Shown piece after piece: positions 45,548-54,953 of a stretch of DNA of 64,000 nt; within the stretch, counting starts at the first letter, position 1, and each line of letters starts with the position of its first letter. Where the stretch lies: positions 508,387-572,386 of the forward strand of contig JAHEDR010000001.1 in the NCBI GenBank assembly GCA_024641095.1, given 5' to 3'. The DNA is from Rhodoluna sp. (lineage in GTDB: Bacteria; Actinomycetota; Actinomycetes; Actinomycetales; Microbacteriaceae). The notes under the pieces are model-generated. The model was given only the letters and a program-made list of their open reading frames with translations. It did not search any database and was not told where the DNA came from. A program made the translations under genes and the position numbers.

Positions 45548-47017
45548 ATGACCACTTTAAAGATCACAGTTGCCGCAAAGGCACCCGCTTTCAAAAAAGA
45601 CACCGCATTCTTGCTTGGAGTTAAAGAGCAATCTAAAAACCTTCAACTGACAAAGTCGTCAGTAGATTCCACAGCTCTTGCCAAACACGATCTAGAGCAA
45701 CTTGGCGCCTCTGCAAACTTCGAGTCCATCACTAAGGTGGCAGCACCAAACGGTGCGGTTTTTGCACTTATCGGTGTTGGTGCAGAAAAACTTGACGAAG
45801 ACAAGGCCCGCAATCTTGGCGGTGCAGCTGCTCGCAGCCTTAGAGGTTTCGCGGAGGCAGTTCTTGATCTTGGAGCACTCTCAAAAACTTCTGCATTGGC
45901 TCTGATTGAGGGTTTTCAGCTTGGCTTCTACGAGTACAACGGCAAGAAGAGCAAAGCGAGCATCAAACCGGCCAAACTAAGCAAGATCACCTTGGTGACC
46001 GATGCAAAGATCACCGCAAAAGAGTTGTCGGAGATTGCTGTGCTGGCAACCGCCGTGCACACCACTCGCGATCTTGTAAACACTCCTCCTAACGACATGT
46101 ATCCGGCCAGCATGGTTAAGGCCGTGCAGTCAGGAGTTAAAGGACTGGGCCTGAAGGTTCAGGTTTGGGACGAAAAGGCCCTTGCCAAAGAAGGCTTTGG
46201 TGGCATTTTGGCCGTAGGCATGGGTTCAAGTCGCCCGCCTCGCCTAGTAAAGATTGAATACAAGCCAAAGGGTGCCACCAAGCACCTGGCTCTGGTGGGT
46301 AAGGGCATCACCTTTGACACCGGAGGGCTGAGCCTAAAGCCGGCCGAATCAATGGTTGGTATGAAATACGACATGACCGGAGCCGCAACCGCGTTCCAGT
46401 CAGTGGTGGCAATTTCTAAGCTGGGCCTTCCGATTCACGTGACCGCTTGGCTGTGCCTTGCAGAAAACATGCCTTCTAGCACCGCTCAACGACCAGACGA
46501 CGTGATTCGCATCAGAAATGGTAAGACCGTAGAGGTTTTGAACACCGATGCAGAAGGCCGATTGGTGCTTGCCGATGGGCTTTCGGCCGCTGTAGAGACC
46601 AAGCCTGACCTAATCATTGACATCGCTACCCTCACTGGAGCCGCAACTATTGCACTTGGTAATAGGTATGCGGGTTTGATGGGTGCAGCCAAGGCTGTGC
46701 GAGTGGTCGAAGCTGCCGCCGAGAAAGCCGGCGAGCTGGTTTGGCACATGCCATTACCTGCCGAGCTTCGCGCGCTTCTGAACTCGGAAGTTGCAGACAT
46801 TGCCAACGTCAAGATCGGCAATCGTGCCGGTGGAATGCTGGTTGGTGGTCACTTCCTACGCGAATTCGTACCTGTCGAGATTGACTGGGCCCACCTAGAC
46901 ATTGCCGGACCAGCCGATAACAGCGCCGCAGCCTATGGCTACACACCTAAAGGTGGCACAGGCGTGATTTTGAGAACTCTGGTATCGGTCGCCCAGCACC
47001 TATCGGGCAATAAATAG
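45548..47017 (+). CDS. pepA: Leucyl aminopeptidase (M17 family)
   Basis: 489 aa. The C-terminal catalytic half has VGKGITFDTGGLSLKPAESMVGMKYDMTGAA and NTDAEGRLVLADGLS (332-346), the two-metal site signature, and a hexamer-forming C-terminus. It removes N-terminal residues such as leucine from peptides and also participates in site-specific recombination in some bacteria. The TAnnnT element 6 nt before the ATG predicts a leaderless message. Confidence 0.95.
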   Translation: MTTLKITVAAKAPAFKKDTAFLLGVKEQSKNLQLTKSSVDSTALAKHDLEQLGASANFESITKVAAPNGAVFALIGVGAEKLDEDKARNLGGAAARSLRGFAEAVLDLGALSKTSALALIEGFQLGFYEYNGKKSKASIKPAKLSKITLVTDAKITAKELSEIAVLATAVHTTRDLVNTPPNDMYPASMVKAVQSGVKGLGLKVQVWDEKALAKEGFGGILAVGMGSSRPPRLVKIEYKPKGATKHLALVGKGITFDTGGLSLKPAESMVGMKYDMTGAATAFQSVVAISKLGLPIHVTAWLCLAENMPSSTAQRPDDVIRIRNGKTVEVLNTDAEGRLVLADGLSAAVETKPDLIIDIATLTGAATIALGNRYAGLMGAAKAVRVVEAAAEKAGELVWHMPLPAELRALLNSEVADIANVKIGNRAGGMLVGGHFLREFVPVEIDWAHLDIAGPADNSAAAYGYTPKGGTGVILRTLVSVAQHLSGNK

Positions 47018-47075
47018 GCCGAATTCAGTAGTAAAGTTTGAACGTATTGACGAACCTCTTTTTAGGAGAAATTAA

Positions 47076-48452
47076 TTGGCTGACCACAACTTTGACGTTG
47101 TAATTCTTGGTGGCGGAAGTGGTGGCTATGCAGCTGCTCTCCGTTCGGCGCAACTTGGCAAGTCCGTTGCGTTGATTGAGAAGGATAAGTTGGGTGGCAC
47201 ATGCTTGCACCGCGGCTGTATTCCTACCAAGGCGCTTTTGCACTCTGCAGAAATCGCAGACAACGTTAGAGAAGCAGGCCACTTTGGTGTGCAGGCAACT
47301 TTTGGCGCTATCGATATGCCAGCCGTCAATAACTACCGCGACACAATCGTGGACAGACTTTTCAAAGGCCTAACCGGACTAGTTGGTTCAAAGAACATCA
47401 CCGTTGTTGCAGGCGAAGGTCGCATGGCTGGACCACGAACCATTCAGGTTGGCGCCGACTACTACACCGGTGAAAACGTTGTTCTTGCTTCTGGTTCATA
47501 CAGCCGCACGCTTCCTGGTCTTGAGATCGGTGGTCGCGTAATCACTTCTGAGCACGCTCTTCAGTTGAACTTTGTACCTAAGAAGGCAATCGTTCTTGGT
47601 GGCGGAGTTATTGGTGTTGAGTTTGCATCAATCTGGAAGTCATTCGGCACCGATGTGACCATCGTCGAGGGTCTTCCACACCTAGTACCTAACGAAGACG
47701 AGGCAGTGAGCAAGGGTCTTGAGCGCGCATTCCGCAAGCGTGGAATTGACTTCAAGCTTGGCGTGCGTTTCTCAGGCGTTACTCAAAGCGAGACCGGTGT
47801 TGTTGTGAGCCTTGAAAGCGGCGAGCAGCTTGAAGCAGATCTACTTCTAGTAGCTGTTGGTCGTGGTCCGAACACTGCTGGCCTTGGTTACGAAGAGCAG
47901 GGCGTTGCAATGGATCGCGGATTCGTTTTGACCAACGACAGACTTCAGACAAACCTTCCAAACGTTTACGCAGCCGGTGACATCGTTCCTGGATTGCAGC
48001 TGGCTCACCGCGGTTTCCAGCAGGGTATCTTCATCGCTGAAGAAATCGCTGGCTTGAAGCCAACCGTGATCGACGAAACCGGAATTCCAAAGGTTACCTA
48101 CTGTGAGCCTGAAGTTGCATCGGTTGGTCTAACCGAGGCGAAGGCTGCAGAAACTTACGGCGCAGGAAACATTTCAACCTACGAGTACAACCTTGGCGGA
48201 AACGGCAAGAGCCAAATTCTTGGAACCGCTGGATTCATTAAGTTGATTCGCAAGAACGACGGCCCAGTAATTGGTGTCCACATGATTGGTTCTCGCGTAG
48301 GTGAGCAGATTGGTGAAGCACAGTTGATCGTGAACTGGGAAGCTTACCCAGAAGACGTTGCAACTTTGGTTCACGCACACCCAACCATGAACGAAGCTAT
48401 CGGCGAAGCACACCTAGCTCTAGCCGGCAAGCCACTTCACGCACACGCATAA
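47076..48452 (+). CDS. lpdA: Dihydrolipoyl dehydrogenase
   Basis: 458 aa, TTG start with AGGAG 8 nt upstream. FAD motif VILGGGSGGYAAAL, redox cysteines in GGTCLHRGCIPTKALLH (about 44-50), NAD motif GGGVIGVEFASIW and the C-terminal His-Glu pair in HAHPTMNEAIGE. It reoxidises dihydrolipoyl groups of 2-oxo acid dehydrogenases. It lies 30 bp before sucB and close to lipB and lipA, forming a lipoate-dependent module. Confidence 0.97.
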   Translation: MADHNFDVVILGGGSGGYAAALRSAQLGKSVALIEKDKLGGTCLHRGCIPTKALLHSAEIADNVREAGHFGVQATFGAIDMPAVNNYRDTIVDRLFKGLTGLVGSKNITVVAGEGRMAGPRTIQVGADYYTGENVVLASGSYSRTLPGLEIGGRVITSEHALQLNFVPKKAIVLGGGVIGVEFASIWKSFGTDVTIVEGLPHLVPNEDEAVSKGLERAFRKRGIDFKLGVRFSGVTQSETGVVVSLESGEQLEADLLLVAVGRGPNTAGLGYEEQGVAMDRGFVLTNDRLQTNLPNVYAAGDIVPGLQLAHRGFQQGIFIAEEIAGLKPTVIDETGIPKVTYCEPEVASVGLTEAKAAETYGAGNISTYEYNLGGNGKSQILGTAGFIKLIRKNDGPVIGVHMIGSRVGEQIGEAQLIVNWEAYPEDVATLVHAHPTMNEAIGEAHLALAGKPLHAHA

Positions 48453-48482
48453 ATTTTTCAAATCCAAACAGGAGCAAAGTAA

Positions 48483-49859
48483 ATGAGCGAACAAGTAGTA
48501 CTTCCAGCGCTTGGTGAGAGCGTTACCGAAGGCACCGTAACCCGCTGGCTAAAAAAAGTTGGCGACACCGTTGCGGTTGATGAGCCTCTGGTAGAAGTTT
48601 CTACCGACAAGGTTGACACCGAGATTCCGTCTCCTGTTGCCGGAGTGATTGAGCAGATTTTGGTTCAAGAAGACGAGACCGTGCAGGTTGGCGCAGTCCT
48701 AGTAGTGATTGGCAGTGGTTCAGGTTCAGCAGCTCCTGCTGCGGCACCAGTAGTTGAGGCTCCTGCGGCACAAGTTGCAGCTCCAGTAGTTGAAGCACCT
48801 GCCCCAGTTGCGGCTCCGGTTGCGCCACCAGTAGCGGCTCCGGTTGCGCCACCAGTAGCGGCTCCGGTTGCGCCAGCACCTGTTGCCGCCCCAGTTGCAG
48901 CACCTGCTGCACCAGCGGCTACCTCGGTAGATGCAGGCTATGTCACTCCACTTGTTCGCAAGCTTGCTTCTGAAATTGGCATTGACCTTTCAAAGATCGC
49001 TGGCACCGGAGTTGGCGGACGCATTCGCAAGGAAGACGTTCTAGCTTCAAACAGCACACCTGCATCTGCTCCAGCAGCTGCTTATGTTGCACCGGTTGCT
49101 TCAACTCCTGCAGCACCATTCGTACCGGGTGCTGCTTCTCCACTTCGTGGAACTACTGAGCCAATGTCGCGTCTTCGCAAGGTACTTGCAGAGCGTGCAG
49201 TTGCTTCTATGGTTTCAACCGCACAGCTAACAACAGTTGTAGAAGTTGATGTGACCAAGATTGCACACCTACGTGCCCGCGTTCAGCCACAGTTCGTTGC
49301 TGCAACCGGCGGCAAGCTTAACTTCATGCCATTCTTTGCATTGGCCGCAGCAGAAGCACTGCGCGTTCACCCTAAGTTGAACGCAACCATCGATGGCGAA
49401 AACATCGTGTACCACGGCACAGAGAACATCTCTTTTGCTGTAGACACCGAAAAGGGTTTGCTGACTCCAGTTATTCGTGACGCATCAACTCTTAACATTG
49501 CTCAGATTGCGCAGCAGATTGCAGACCTTGCAGCTCGCACTCGCAATAACCAGTTGAAGCCAGACGAACTGGGCGGTGGAACTTTCACACTAACCAACAC
49601 TGGCTCACGTGGTGCATTGTTCGATACCCCGGTTGTGTTCCTTCCTCAGGTTGCAATTCTTGGTACCGGAGTAGTTAGCAAGCGCCCAGTGGTAGTAACC
49701 GATGCAAATGGTTTGGATTCAATTTCTATTCGCAGCATGGTTTACCTTGCGCTTTCATACGACCACCGTTTGGTGGATGGTGCAGACGCAAGCCGCTTCT
49801 TGGTAGACGTAAAGTCTCGTCTAGAAGAAGCAAACTTTGATTCTGTACTAGGAATTTAA
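48483..49859 (+). CDS. sucB: Dihydrolipoamide acyltransferase (E2, 2-oxoglutarate dehydrogenase type)
   Basis: 458 aa. One lipoyl domain with the modified Lys in [13 protein letters not shown] (about 42), then an Ala/Pro/Val linker with DNA-level repeats (105-150), an E3-binding domain ([20 protein letters not shown], 153-187) and the catalytic domain with [16 protein letters not shown] near 430. The type is probably 2-oxoglutarate, but in actinobacteria the same E2 may serve both pyruvate and 2-oxoglutarate complexes. AGGAGC precedes the ATG. It ends before a clear terminator. Confidence 0.93.
   Translation: MSEQVVLPALGESVTEGTVTRWLKKVGDTVAVDEPLVEVSTDKVDTEIPSPVAGVIEQILVQEDETVQVGAVLVVIGSGSGSAAPAAAPVVEAPAAQVAAPVVEAPAPVAAPVAPPVAAPVAPPVAAPVAPAPVAAPVAAPAAPAATSVDAGYVTPLVRKLASEIGIDLSKIAGTGVGGRIRKEDVLASNSTPASAPAAAYVAPVASTPAAPFVPGAASPLRGTTEPMSRLRKVLAERAVASMVSTAQLTTVVEVDVTKIAHLRARVQPQFVAATGGKLNFMPFFALAAAEALRVHPKLNATIDGENIVYHGTENISFAVDTEKGLLTPVIRDASTLNIAQIAQQIADLAARTRNNQLKPDELGGGTFTLTNTGSRGALFDTPVVFLPQVAILGTGVVSKRPVVVTDANGLDSISIRSMVYLALSYDHRLVDGADASRFLVDVKSRLEEANFDSVLGI
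48810..48875 (+). repeat. 24-bp tandem repeat in the sucB linker
   Basis: A 24-bp unit starting GCGGCTCCGG occurs 2.75 times in a row (48810-48833, 48834-48857 and 48858-48875). It encodes Ala-Ala-Pro-Val-Ala-Pro-Pro-Val repeats of the swinging-arm linker. It keeps the reading frame. Confidence 0.9.
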
Positions 49860-49869
49860 TTTCTAAACG

Positions 49870-49911
49870 AAATGGGTCTGGTTAGTTTTCTAACCGGGCC
49901 CATTTCTTTAT
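49870..49911 (+). terminator. Intrinsic terminator after sucB
   Basis: A 16-bp stem with two G-U pairs (49870-49885 with 49890-49905), a TTTT loop, followed by CTTTAT. It ends the lpdA-sucB unit. Confidence 0.85.
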
Positions 49912-49973
49912 ATTCCAAATATCTTTTTGCTTTATGTATGTGACTCTGTATTCACTGGTTTGTGCGCCGCAAC

Positions 49974-50462
49974 TCACGGACACAACTTTTGATTAACTCC
50001 CCCAAGCTGTTGCTCCCTGATGACCTTGAGTTGAAGTTGATCTTGACTTGACGAGTTTTCTTTGGCGAGGAATTTGTCTGGGTTAAGCATCAGCTGATCG
50101 CAGTTTGTAACGGCCACAGGTGAGCCGGCTAATTCAACCGGCGCGATGGACTTTGTTTCGGCAATTGAACTTGTTGCCAACATAAGAGCGCCCAACGCGG
50201 TTACTCCTGCCATAACTGCATAAAAGAATTTGCCACGAGGCTTTTTATTTCCATCGCCATCGACATCAACCAAAATGTGAACTTTGCCGGATCTTGATAA
50301 AACGACATCTAGTTTGGGGTTTCGATGAATTTGATGAACCCAATTTGTGCGCCAAGGCCAGGAGTATGGAATGACCTTTTGTGGCTGACCCTTTACGTGC
50401 CAACCATTTAAACCGGGTCGCAAGTCTTGCCGAGGAATCCCACGAATATTCGGCCTAAACAT
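49974..50462 (-). CDS. Unrecognised single-pass membrane protein
   Basis: 162 aa. Soluble basic N-terminus (1-78) with aromatic IPYSWPWRTNWVHQ and a polar VDVDGDGNKKPRGK stretch, one hydrophobic segment (about 79-100), and a ~60-residue C-terminal part carrying two cysteines (121 and 161) that could form a disulfide. Positive residues before the helix suggest N-in/C-out. No family is recognised. It is divergent from lipB and interrupts the sucB-lipB neighbourhood. A weak CATGAT hexamer lies 6 nt before its start. A real gene is likely, but not certain. Confidence 0.55.
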   Translation of the reverse strand: MFRPNIRGIPRQDLRPGLNGWHVKGQPQKVIPYSWPWRTNWVHQIHRNPKLDVVLSRSGKVHILVDVDGDGNKKPRGKFFYAVMAGVTALGALMLATSSIAETKSIAPVELAGSPVAVTNCDQLMLNPDKFLAKENSSSQDQLQLKVIREQQLGGVNQKLCP

Positions 50463-50542
50463 TGCTTAATCATGGTGGGGCCAATGCAGGGAAATACTTG
50501 AACTAATAACACTGTTGATAAATCAGGTATCCAAACTCTGCC

Positions 50543-50548
50543 TAGAAT
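50543..50548 (+). promoter_or_regulatory. -10 element for leaderless lipB transcript
   Basis: TAGAAT followed by 6 nt (TGACCA) and the ATG at 50555. No ribosome-binding site. Confidence 0.65.
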
Positions 50549-50554
50549 TGACCA

Positions 50555-51190
50555 ATGCCCGACTTTCTAATTGCTGGCTTAGCCCCGAATTTCATCGGGT
50601 ATGAGCAAGGTTGGGCTATGCAGCGCGAAGTCCACGCCCAAGTGGCATCGGGTTCCCGACCTGACACCGTGATTCTGCTTGAACACGAGGGCGTATTTAC
50701 CGCCGGCAAGCGCACCGAAGACTCCGAACGACCAACCGATGGCACACCCGTAATAGATGTAGACCGCGGCGGCAAAATAACCTGGCATGGCCCAGGTCAG
50801 CTGGTTGGTTACCCAATAATGCAGCTACCCCAGCCGATTGACGTGGTTGGCTACGTGCGCTGGCTTGAACAGGTGCTTATTGATTCAATTGCCGAGTTTG
50901 GCCTCAAGACCGAGCGAGTTGAAGGCAGAAGCGGAGTTTGGGCTCCGGTTGGCGATTCACACGTGAAGGTTGCCGCAATTGGAATTCGAGTTGCCGAGCA
51001 CACCACAATGCATGGCTTTGCGCTGAACTGCAATAATTCTTTGGCACCCTACGAGACCATAATTGCCTGTGGAATCAGAGATGCGAAAACCAGCACCCTC
51101 TCAGAACTTCTTGGCAAGGAAATTACTCCAGCGATGGCCGCTGAGGTTGTGCAGAAACATCTAACTCAGATCGGCAAGGTTGCGTTATGA
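50555..51190 (+). CDS. lipB: Lipoyl(octanoyl) transferase
   Basis: 211 aa. Motifs [29 protein letters not shown] and the active-site Cys in [19 protein letters not shown] near residue 172, with Lys nearby. It transfers octanoyl from acyl carrier protein to lipoyl domains. Its stop overlaps the lipA start by 4 bases (ATGA). Predicted leaderless from its -10 spacing. Confidence 0.96.
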   Translation: MPDFLIAGLAPNFIGYEQGWAMQREVHAQVASGSRPDTVILLEHEGVFTAGKRTEDSERPTDGTPVIDVDRGGKITWHGPGQLVGYPIMQLPQPIDVVGYVRWLEQVLIDSIAEFGLKTERVEGRSGVWAPVGDSHVKVAAIGIRVAEHTTMHGFALNCNNSLAPYETIIACGIRDAKTSTLSELLGKEITPAMAAEVVQKHLTQIGKVAL

Positions 51191-52200
51191 CAATTGAAAC
51201 AAACGAGACCGCGCCAAAGCCGGAACGTAAGCTCCTGCGCATCGAGGCAAGAAACAGCTCCGTTCCAATCGAGAAAAAGCCTGAGTGGATTAAGACAACC
51301 GCCAAGATGGGTCCTGAGTATCAGGCCCTGCAGGCTTTGGTTAAAGGTGAAAACCTGCACACCGTTTGCCAAGAAGCCGGCTGCCCAAACATTTTTGAAT
51401 GCTGGGAAGACCGTGAGGCAACATTCCTGATTGGTGGTTCACAGTGCACCCGCCGTTGCGACTTTTGCCAAATTGACACCGGTAAGCCAGATGCCTTCGA
51501 TGCCGACGAACCAAGACGAGTAGGTGACTCGGTAAAGCGCATGGAACTTCGCTACGCAACCGTTACGGGTGTTGCCCGCGACGACCTCGAAGACGAGGGT
51601 GCCTGGCTATACGCCGAGACCATACGCCAGATTCACCAGCAATCCCCTGGCACAGGTGTTGAGATTCTGGTTCCAGACTTCTCTGGCGAGCCAGAACTTT
51701 TGCAAAAAGTATTTGACGCTAAGCCTGAAGTATTCGCGCACAATGTTGAAACAGTGCCGCGCATCTTCAAAGAAATTCGTCCAGCGTTCCGATACGACCG
51801 CTCACTAAACGTACTGACTCAGGCCAGGGATGCCGGCTTGGTCACCAAGTCAAACCTCATTCTGGGTATGGGCGAAACCCGCGAGGAAATCTCGCAGGCC
51901 ATGCAAGATCTTTACGATGCAGGCACAGACATTCTCACCATCACCCAGTACCTTCGCCCTACCCCAAAGCACCACCCGGTAACCCGATGGGTAAAGCCAA
52001 CCGAGTTTGCCGAGATGGCTGAGGAAGCACAGGAAATTGGTTTCCTTGGAGTTTTGAGCGGACCGCTAGTTAGAAGCTCTTACCGAGCCGGCAGACTTTG
52101 GGCCACATCAATGATTAAAAAGGGTCTTGAAATTCCGGCACACCTGCAACACCTAGCCGATGCCGCGGCACGCGATGGCTTTGGCCAAGCGGTTCACTAG
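51187..52200 (+). CDS. lipA: Lipoyl synthase
   Basis: 337 aa, a radical SAM enzyme that inserts two sulfurs into octanoyl-lysine. The auxiliary cluster cysteines lie in [13 protein letters not shown], and the SAM cluster is CTRRCDFCQ. The C-terminal [14 protein letters not shown] and RSSYRAG motifs complete the family. Coupled to lipB by an ATGA overlap. Confidence 0.97.
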   Translation: MTIETNETAPKPERKLLRIEARNSSVPIEKKPEWIKTTAKMGPEYQALQALVKGENLHTVCQEAGCPNIFECWEDREATFLIGGSQCTRRCDFCQIDTGKPDAFDADEPRRVGDSVKRMELRYATVTGVARDDLEDEGAWLYAETIRQIHQQSPGTGVEILVPDFSGEPELLQKVFDAKPEVFAHNVETVPRIFKEIRPAFRYDRSLNVLTQARDAGLVTKSNLILGMGETREEISQAMQDLYDAGTDILTITQYLRPTPKHHPVTRWVKPTEFAEMAEEAQEIGFLGVLSGPLVRSSYRAGRLWATSMIKKGLEIPAHLQHLADAAARDGFGQAVH

Positions 52201-52211
52201 TTTCAACAAGA

Positions 52212-52217
52212 TAGGCT
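52212..52217 (+). promoter_or_regulatory. -10 element for leaderless DUF4191 transcript
   Basis: TAGGCT followed by 6 nt (TTAGAA) and the ATG at 52224. It lies in the 23-bp gap after lipA. No ribosome-binding site. Confidence 0.6.
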
Positions 52218-52223
52218 TTAGAA

Positions 52224-52937
52224 ATGGCTAAAGACACCAAGAACTCAAAGACTAAAAAGACCGCAAAGGCTCCAGGCCAGATCTCTCAGATGTGGACCGT
52301 CTACAAAATGACGGCACAGCAAGACAAGACCTCGGTGCTATGGGCTGCCCTAGCTTTCATCATCATTCTTGGTGGCTTCATTGCATTTGACGCAGTCACT
52401 TTCCCAGGCAACGTCGTAAACCTAGTTATTTTCAGCATCATGGGTGCCATGTTTGGAATCATCGGTGCCATGGTTGTAATGGGCCGCAAGGCAGAGCGTG
52501 CCGCATACTCACGCATCGCAGGTCAAATGGGTGCCGTTGGCGCTGTGCTTGCAAACATTCGTAAGGGCTGGCGTGCAGCCGAGATGCCGGTGGCAGTAAA
52601 CCCGCGCTCTCAGGATGCCGTCTACCGTGCCATTGGCCCAGCCGGTGTGGTTCTGGTCGGCGAAGGTACTCGCTCTCGTGTGAAGGTTTTGCTTGAAGAC
52701 GAGCGCCGTAAGGTAAGCCGCGTTGCGCCTGGTGCGCCGGTTGAGTTCGTTTACGTCACTAACGATGCAGAAGCTACTGCCCTGCCAGATCTTTCTAAGA
52801 CTCTTTACAAGATGAAGAAAACTTTGAACCGCGCAGAGATCTCTGTGGTGGCAAAGCGCCTTGAGTCACTTGGTATGAACATTCCTATTCCAAAGGGAAT
52901 TGACCCAACCAAGCTTGGCAAAATGCGCCGTGGCTAA
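52224..52937 (+). CDS. DUF4191 family membrane protein
   Basis: 237 aa. A basic N-terminus (KDTKNSKTKKTAK) is followed by a QMWTVYKMTAQQDK amphipathic stretch and two hydrophobic segments (about 38-57 and 63-86), then a soluble domain with GWRAAEMPVAVNPRSQDAVYRAIG and RVKVLLEDERRKVSRV. DUF4191 is an actinobacterial family that regularly follows lipA. Function unknown. Predicted leaderless. Confidence 0.85.
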   Translation: MAKDTKNSKTKKTAKAPGQISQMWTVYKMTAQQDKTSVLWAALAFIIILGGFIAFDAVTFPGNVVNLVIFSIMGAMFGIIGAMVVMGRKAERAAYSRIAGQMGAVGAVLANIRKGWRAAEMPVAVNPRSQDAVYRAIGPAGVVLVGEGTRSRVKVLLEDERRKVSRVAPGAPVEFVYVTNDAEATALPDLSKTLYKMKKTLNRAEISVVAKRLESLGMNIPIPKGIDPTKLGKMRRG

Positions 52938-53330
52938 TTAGCGCCTTACCAAAACTGTTGCCGCTGACTTGTCATGCAGTCCGCGATTATCAGCGTCCCA
53001 AATTACCGCCGGAATAACCAGCAAAATTAACCCGATACGCACAAGCGAGGCAACCAAGCCCACGTGAGTGCCGTCTAGTTTGCGAACCTTTATGGCGGTA
53101 ATTAGATGACCAAAGCTGTTTCCTAGGGTTGCCACCAGCAGCCACTGCTCAAGCATGAAGAAGCTGAGCGTTGCGGTGTTGTCGCCGCCGAAAAACGCTC
53201 CTGAGACCATCAGAGCCAGCGCCCAATCAATTATCAGAGCAAGGCTGCGACGCCCCATTTTGGCCAGTGAACCAGGCCCTACCTCCGGTAAGCCCAGTCT
53301 TTTGCCTGCCCAATTAGTCGTTTCAATCAT
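52938..53330 (-). CDS. RDD family membrane protein
   Basis: 130 aa, three predicted helices (about 32-50, 55-75 and 95-115). The RDD pattern is RSLALIIDWALAL and a C-terminal IWDADNRGLHDKSAATVLVRR. RDD proteins may be transport-related, but the function is unproven. It starts at an ATG (53330) 6 nt after TAGGCT, and ends immediately beside the DUF4191 stop (convergent). Confidence 0.85.
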   Translation of the reverse strand: MIETTNWAGKRLGLPEVGPGSLAKMGRRSLALIIDWALALMVSGAFFGGDNTATLSFFMLEQWLLVATLGNSFGHLITAIKVRKLDGTHVGLVASLVRIGLILLVIPAVIWDADNRGLHDKSAATVLVRR

Positions 53331-53336
53331 AAATTG

Positions 53337-53342
53337 AGCCTA
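53337..53342 (-). promoter_or_regulatory. -10 element for leaderless RDD transcript
   Basis: TAGGCT on the minus strand, 6 nt (CAATTT) before the ATG at 53330. No ribosome-binding site. Confidence 0.6.
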
Positions 53343-53352
53343 AATCAAACTT

Positions 53353-53390
53353 TTTACATTGCCGAAACATTAACTGCACAATCCTGACCC
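53353..53390 (+). promoter_or_regulatory. GlnR-type operator upstream of glnA
   Basis: TTTAC-n6-GAAAC-n6-TGCAC-n6-GACCC on the plus strand: the first two half-sites match the amt site exactly, the last two are weaker. It lies 79 bp before the glnA ATG, suggesting nitrogen control by the same regulator. Confidence 0.5.
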
Positions 53391-53468
53391 CGTTGGCTCG
53401 GTAAACTTCAGTAGATGGCTTAAAGACGCGCCAGGCTCCCCAATTCACCTTCGAAGGGAAATCTCTCT

Positions 53469-54893
53469 ATGTTCAAGACCGCCTCAGAGGTTGTCAAGTA
53501 CATCAAGGACAACGACGTAAAGTTCCTTGACGTTCGATTCACAGACCTACCTGGTGTGCAGCAGCACTTCAACCTTCCAGCACAACAAATTGACGAGCAG
53601 TTCTTCGTTGATGGTCAGCTGTTTGATGGTTCATCAATCCGTGGTTTCGCATCAATCAACGAATCAGACATGCAGTTGATTCCAGATGTGACCACCGCAT
53701 ACGTTGACGCGTTCCGCGTACAGAAGACCCTTTGCATGGTGTTCGACGTTTACAACCCTCGCAATGGTGAGATCTATGGTCGCGACCCACGCCAGACTGC
53801 AAAGAAGGCTCAGGCTTACCTTGCAACAACAGGCATCGCCGACACCGCATTCTTTGCTCCAGAAGCAGAATTCTTTATCTTCGACGACGTTCGCTACGAA
53901 TACAAGCAGAACGGCTCAATGCACTTCATTGATTCAGACGAAGCTGCATGGAACTCAGGTCGCGAAGAAATGGGCGGAAACCTAGCCAACAAGACACCTT
54001 ACAAGGGTGGCTACTTCCCAGTAACTCCAACCGACAAGCACGCTGACATGCGTGACGACATCGTTTCAGAGCTTCTAGCTGTGGGCCTTGAAGTTGAGCG
54101 CAGCCACCACGAAGTTGGTACTGCTGGTCAGGGTGAGATCAACTACAAGTTCGACACCTTACTTTCATCTGCAGATGACATCCTGAAGTTCAAGTACATC
54201 GTGAAGAACGTGGCTGAGCGTTGGGGCAAGACTGCAACCTTCATGCCAAAGCCACTTTTCGGTGACAACGGTTCAGGTATGCACGTTCACATGTCATTGT
54301 GGAAAGAAGGCAAGCCTTTGTTCTACGACGAATCAGGCTACGGCGGTCTTTCAGACATCGCTCGTTGGTACATCGGTGGAATTTTGAAGCACGCTCCATC
54401 GCTTCTTGCATTTACCAACCCAACCGTTAACAGCTACCACCGTTTGGTGCCTGGTTTCGAAGCCCCAGTAAACCTTGTTTACTCAGCTGGTAACCGTTCG
54501 GCTGCAATCCGCATCCCGATGACCGGAACAAACCCTAAGGCAAAGCGCATTGAGTTCCGTGCTCCAGATGCTTCTTCAAACCCGTACCTAGCTTTCGCAG
54601 CGATGCTTATGGCTGGTCTAGATGGAATCAAGAACCGCATCGAGCCTCACGCGCCAGTTGACAAGGACCTTTATGAGTTGCCACCAGAGGAAGCAAAGCT
54701 TATTCCTCAGGTACCTGGCAACCTAGAGGATGTATTGAAGGCTCTAGAGGCAGACCACGACTACCTACTTCAGGGCGACGTGTTCACCAAGGACCTAATC
54801 GAAACTTGGATTGACTACAAGCGCGAGAAGGAAATCAAGCCTCTTGCACTTCGTCCTCACCCATACGAGTTCGAGCTTTACTACGGAGTATAA
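53469..54893 (+). CDS. glnA: Glutamine synthetase type I (adenylylatable)
   Basis: 474 aa, full GSI-beta length. DGSSIRGF, the [14 protein letters not shown] metal region and [14 protein letters not shown] are present, and the adenylylation Tyr lies in DLYELPPEE near residue 402. It forms glutamine from glutamate and ammonia. A strong GAAGGGAA precedes the ATG. The adenylyltransferase glnE is the convergent neighbour, and a GlnR-type site lies upstream. Confidence 0.97.
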   Translation: MFKTASEVVKYIKDNDVKFLDVRFTDLPGVQQHFNLPAQQIDEQFFVDGQLFDGSSIRGFASINESDMQLIPDVTTAYVDAFRVQKTLCMVFDVYNPRNGEIYGRDPRQTAKKAQAYLATTGIADTAFFAPEAEFFIFDDVRYEYKQNGSMHFIDSDEAAWNSGREEMGGNLANKTPYKGGYFPVTPTDKHADMRDDIVSELLAVGLEVERSHHEVGTAGQGEINYKFDTLLSSADDILKFKYIVKNVAERWGKTATFMPKPLFGDNGSGMHVHMSLWKEGKPLFYDESGYGGLSDIARWYIGGILKHAPSLLAFTNPTVNSYHRLVPGFEAPVNLVYSAGNRSAAIRIPMTGTNPKAKRIEFRAPDASSNPYLAFAAMLMAGLDGIKNRIEPHAPVDKDLYELPPEEAKLIPQVPGNLEDVLKALEADHDYLLQGDVFTKDLIETWIDYKREKEIKPLALRPHPYEFELYYGV

Positions 54894-54923
54894 ATCTTTG
54901 ATTTATACGAAGTAGTTGAAAAT

Positions 54924-54952
54924 GGGCCTCACCGAAAGGTGGGGTCCTTTTT
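54924..54952 (+). terminator. Intrinsic terminator after glnA (possibly bidirectional)
   Basis: A 10-bp stem with two G-U pairs (54924-54933 with 54938-54947), GAAA tetraloop, followed by TTTTT. On the minus strand the same hairpin ends in ATTTTC, so it may also serve glnE, whose stop is at 54954. Confidence 0.85.
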
Positions 54953-54953
54953 C

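Noticed and set aside
48810-48875. CRISPR-like direct repeats
   Set aside because: They lie inside the sucB frame with no unique spacers and encode the linker.
50467-50472. CATGAT as a leaderless -10 of the unrecognised membrane protein
   Set aside because: Only the A and final T match TAnnnT; kept as a note in that gene's entry, not as a feature.
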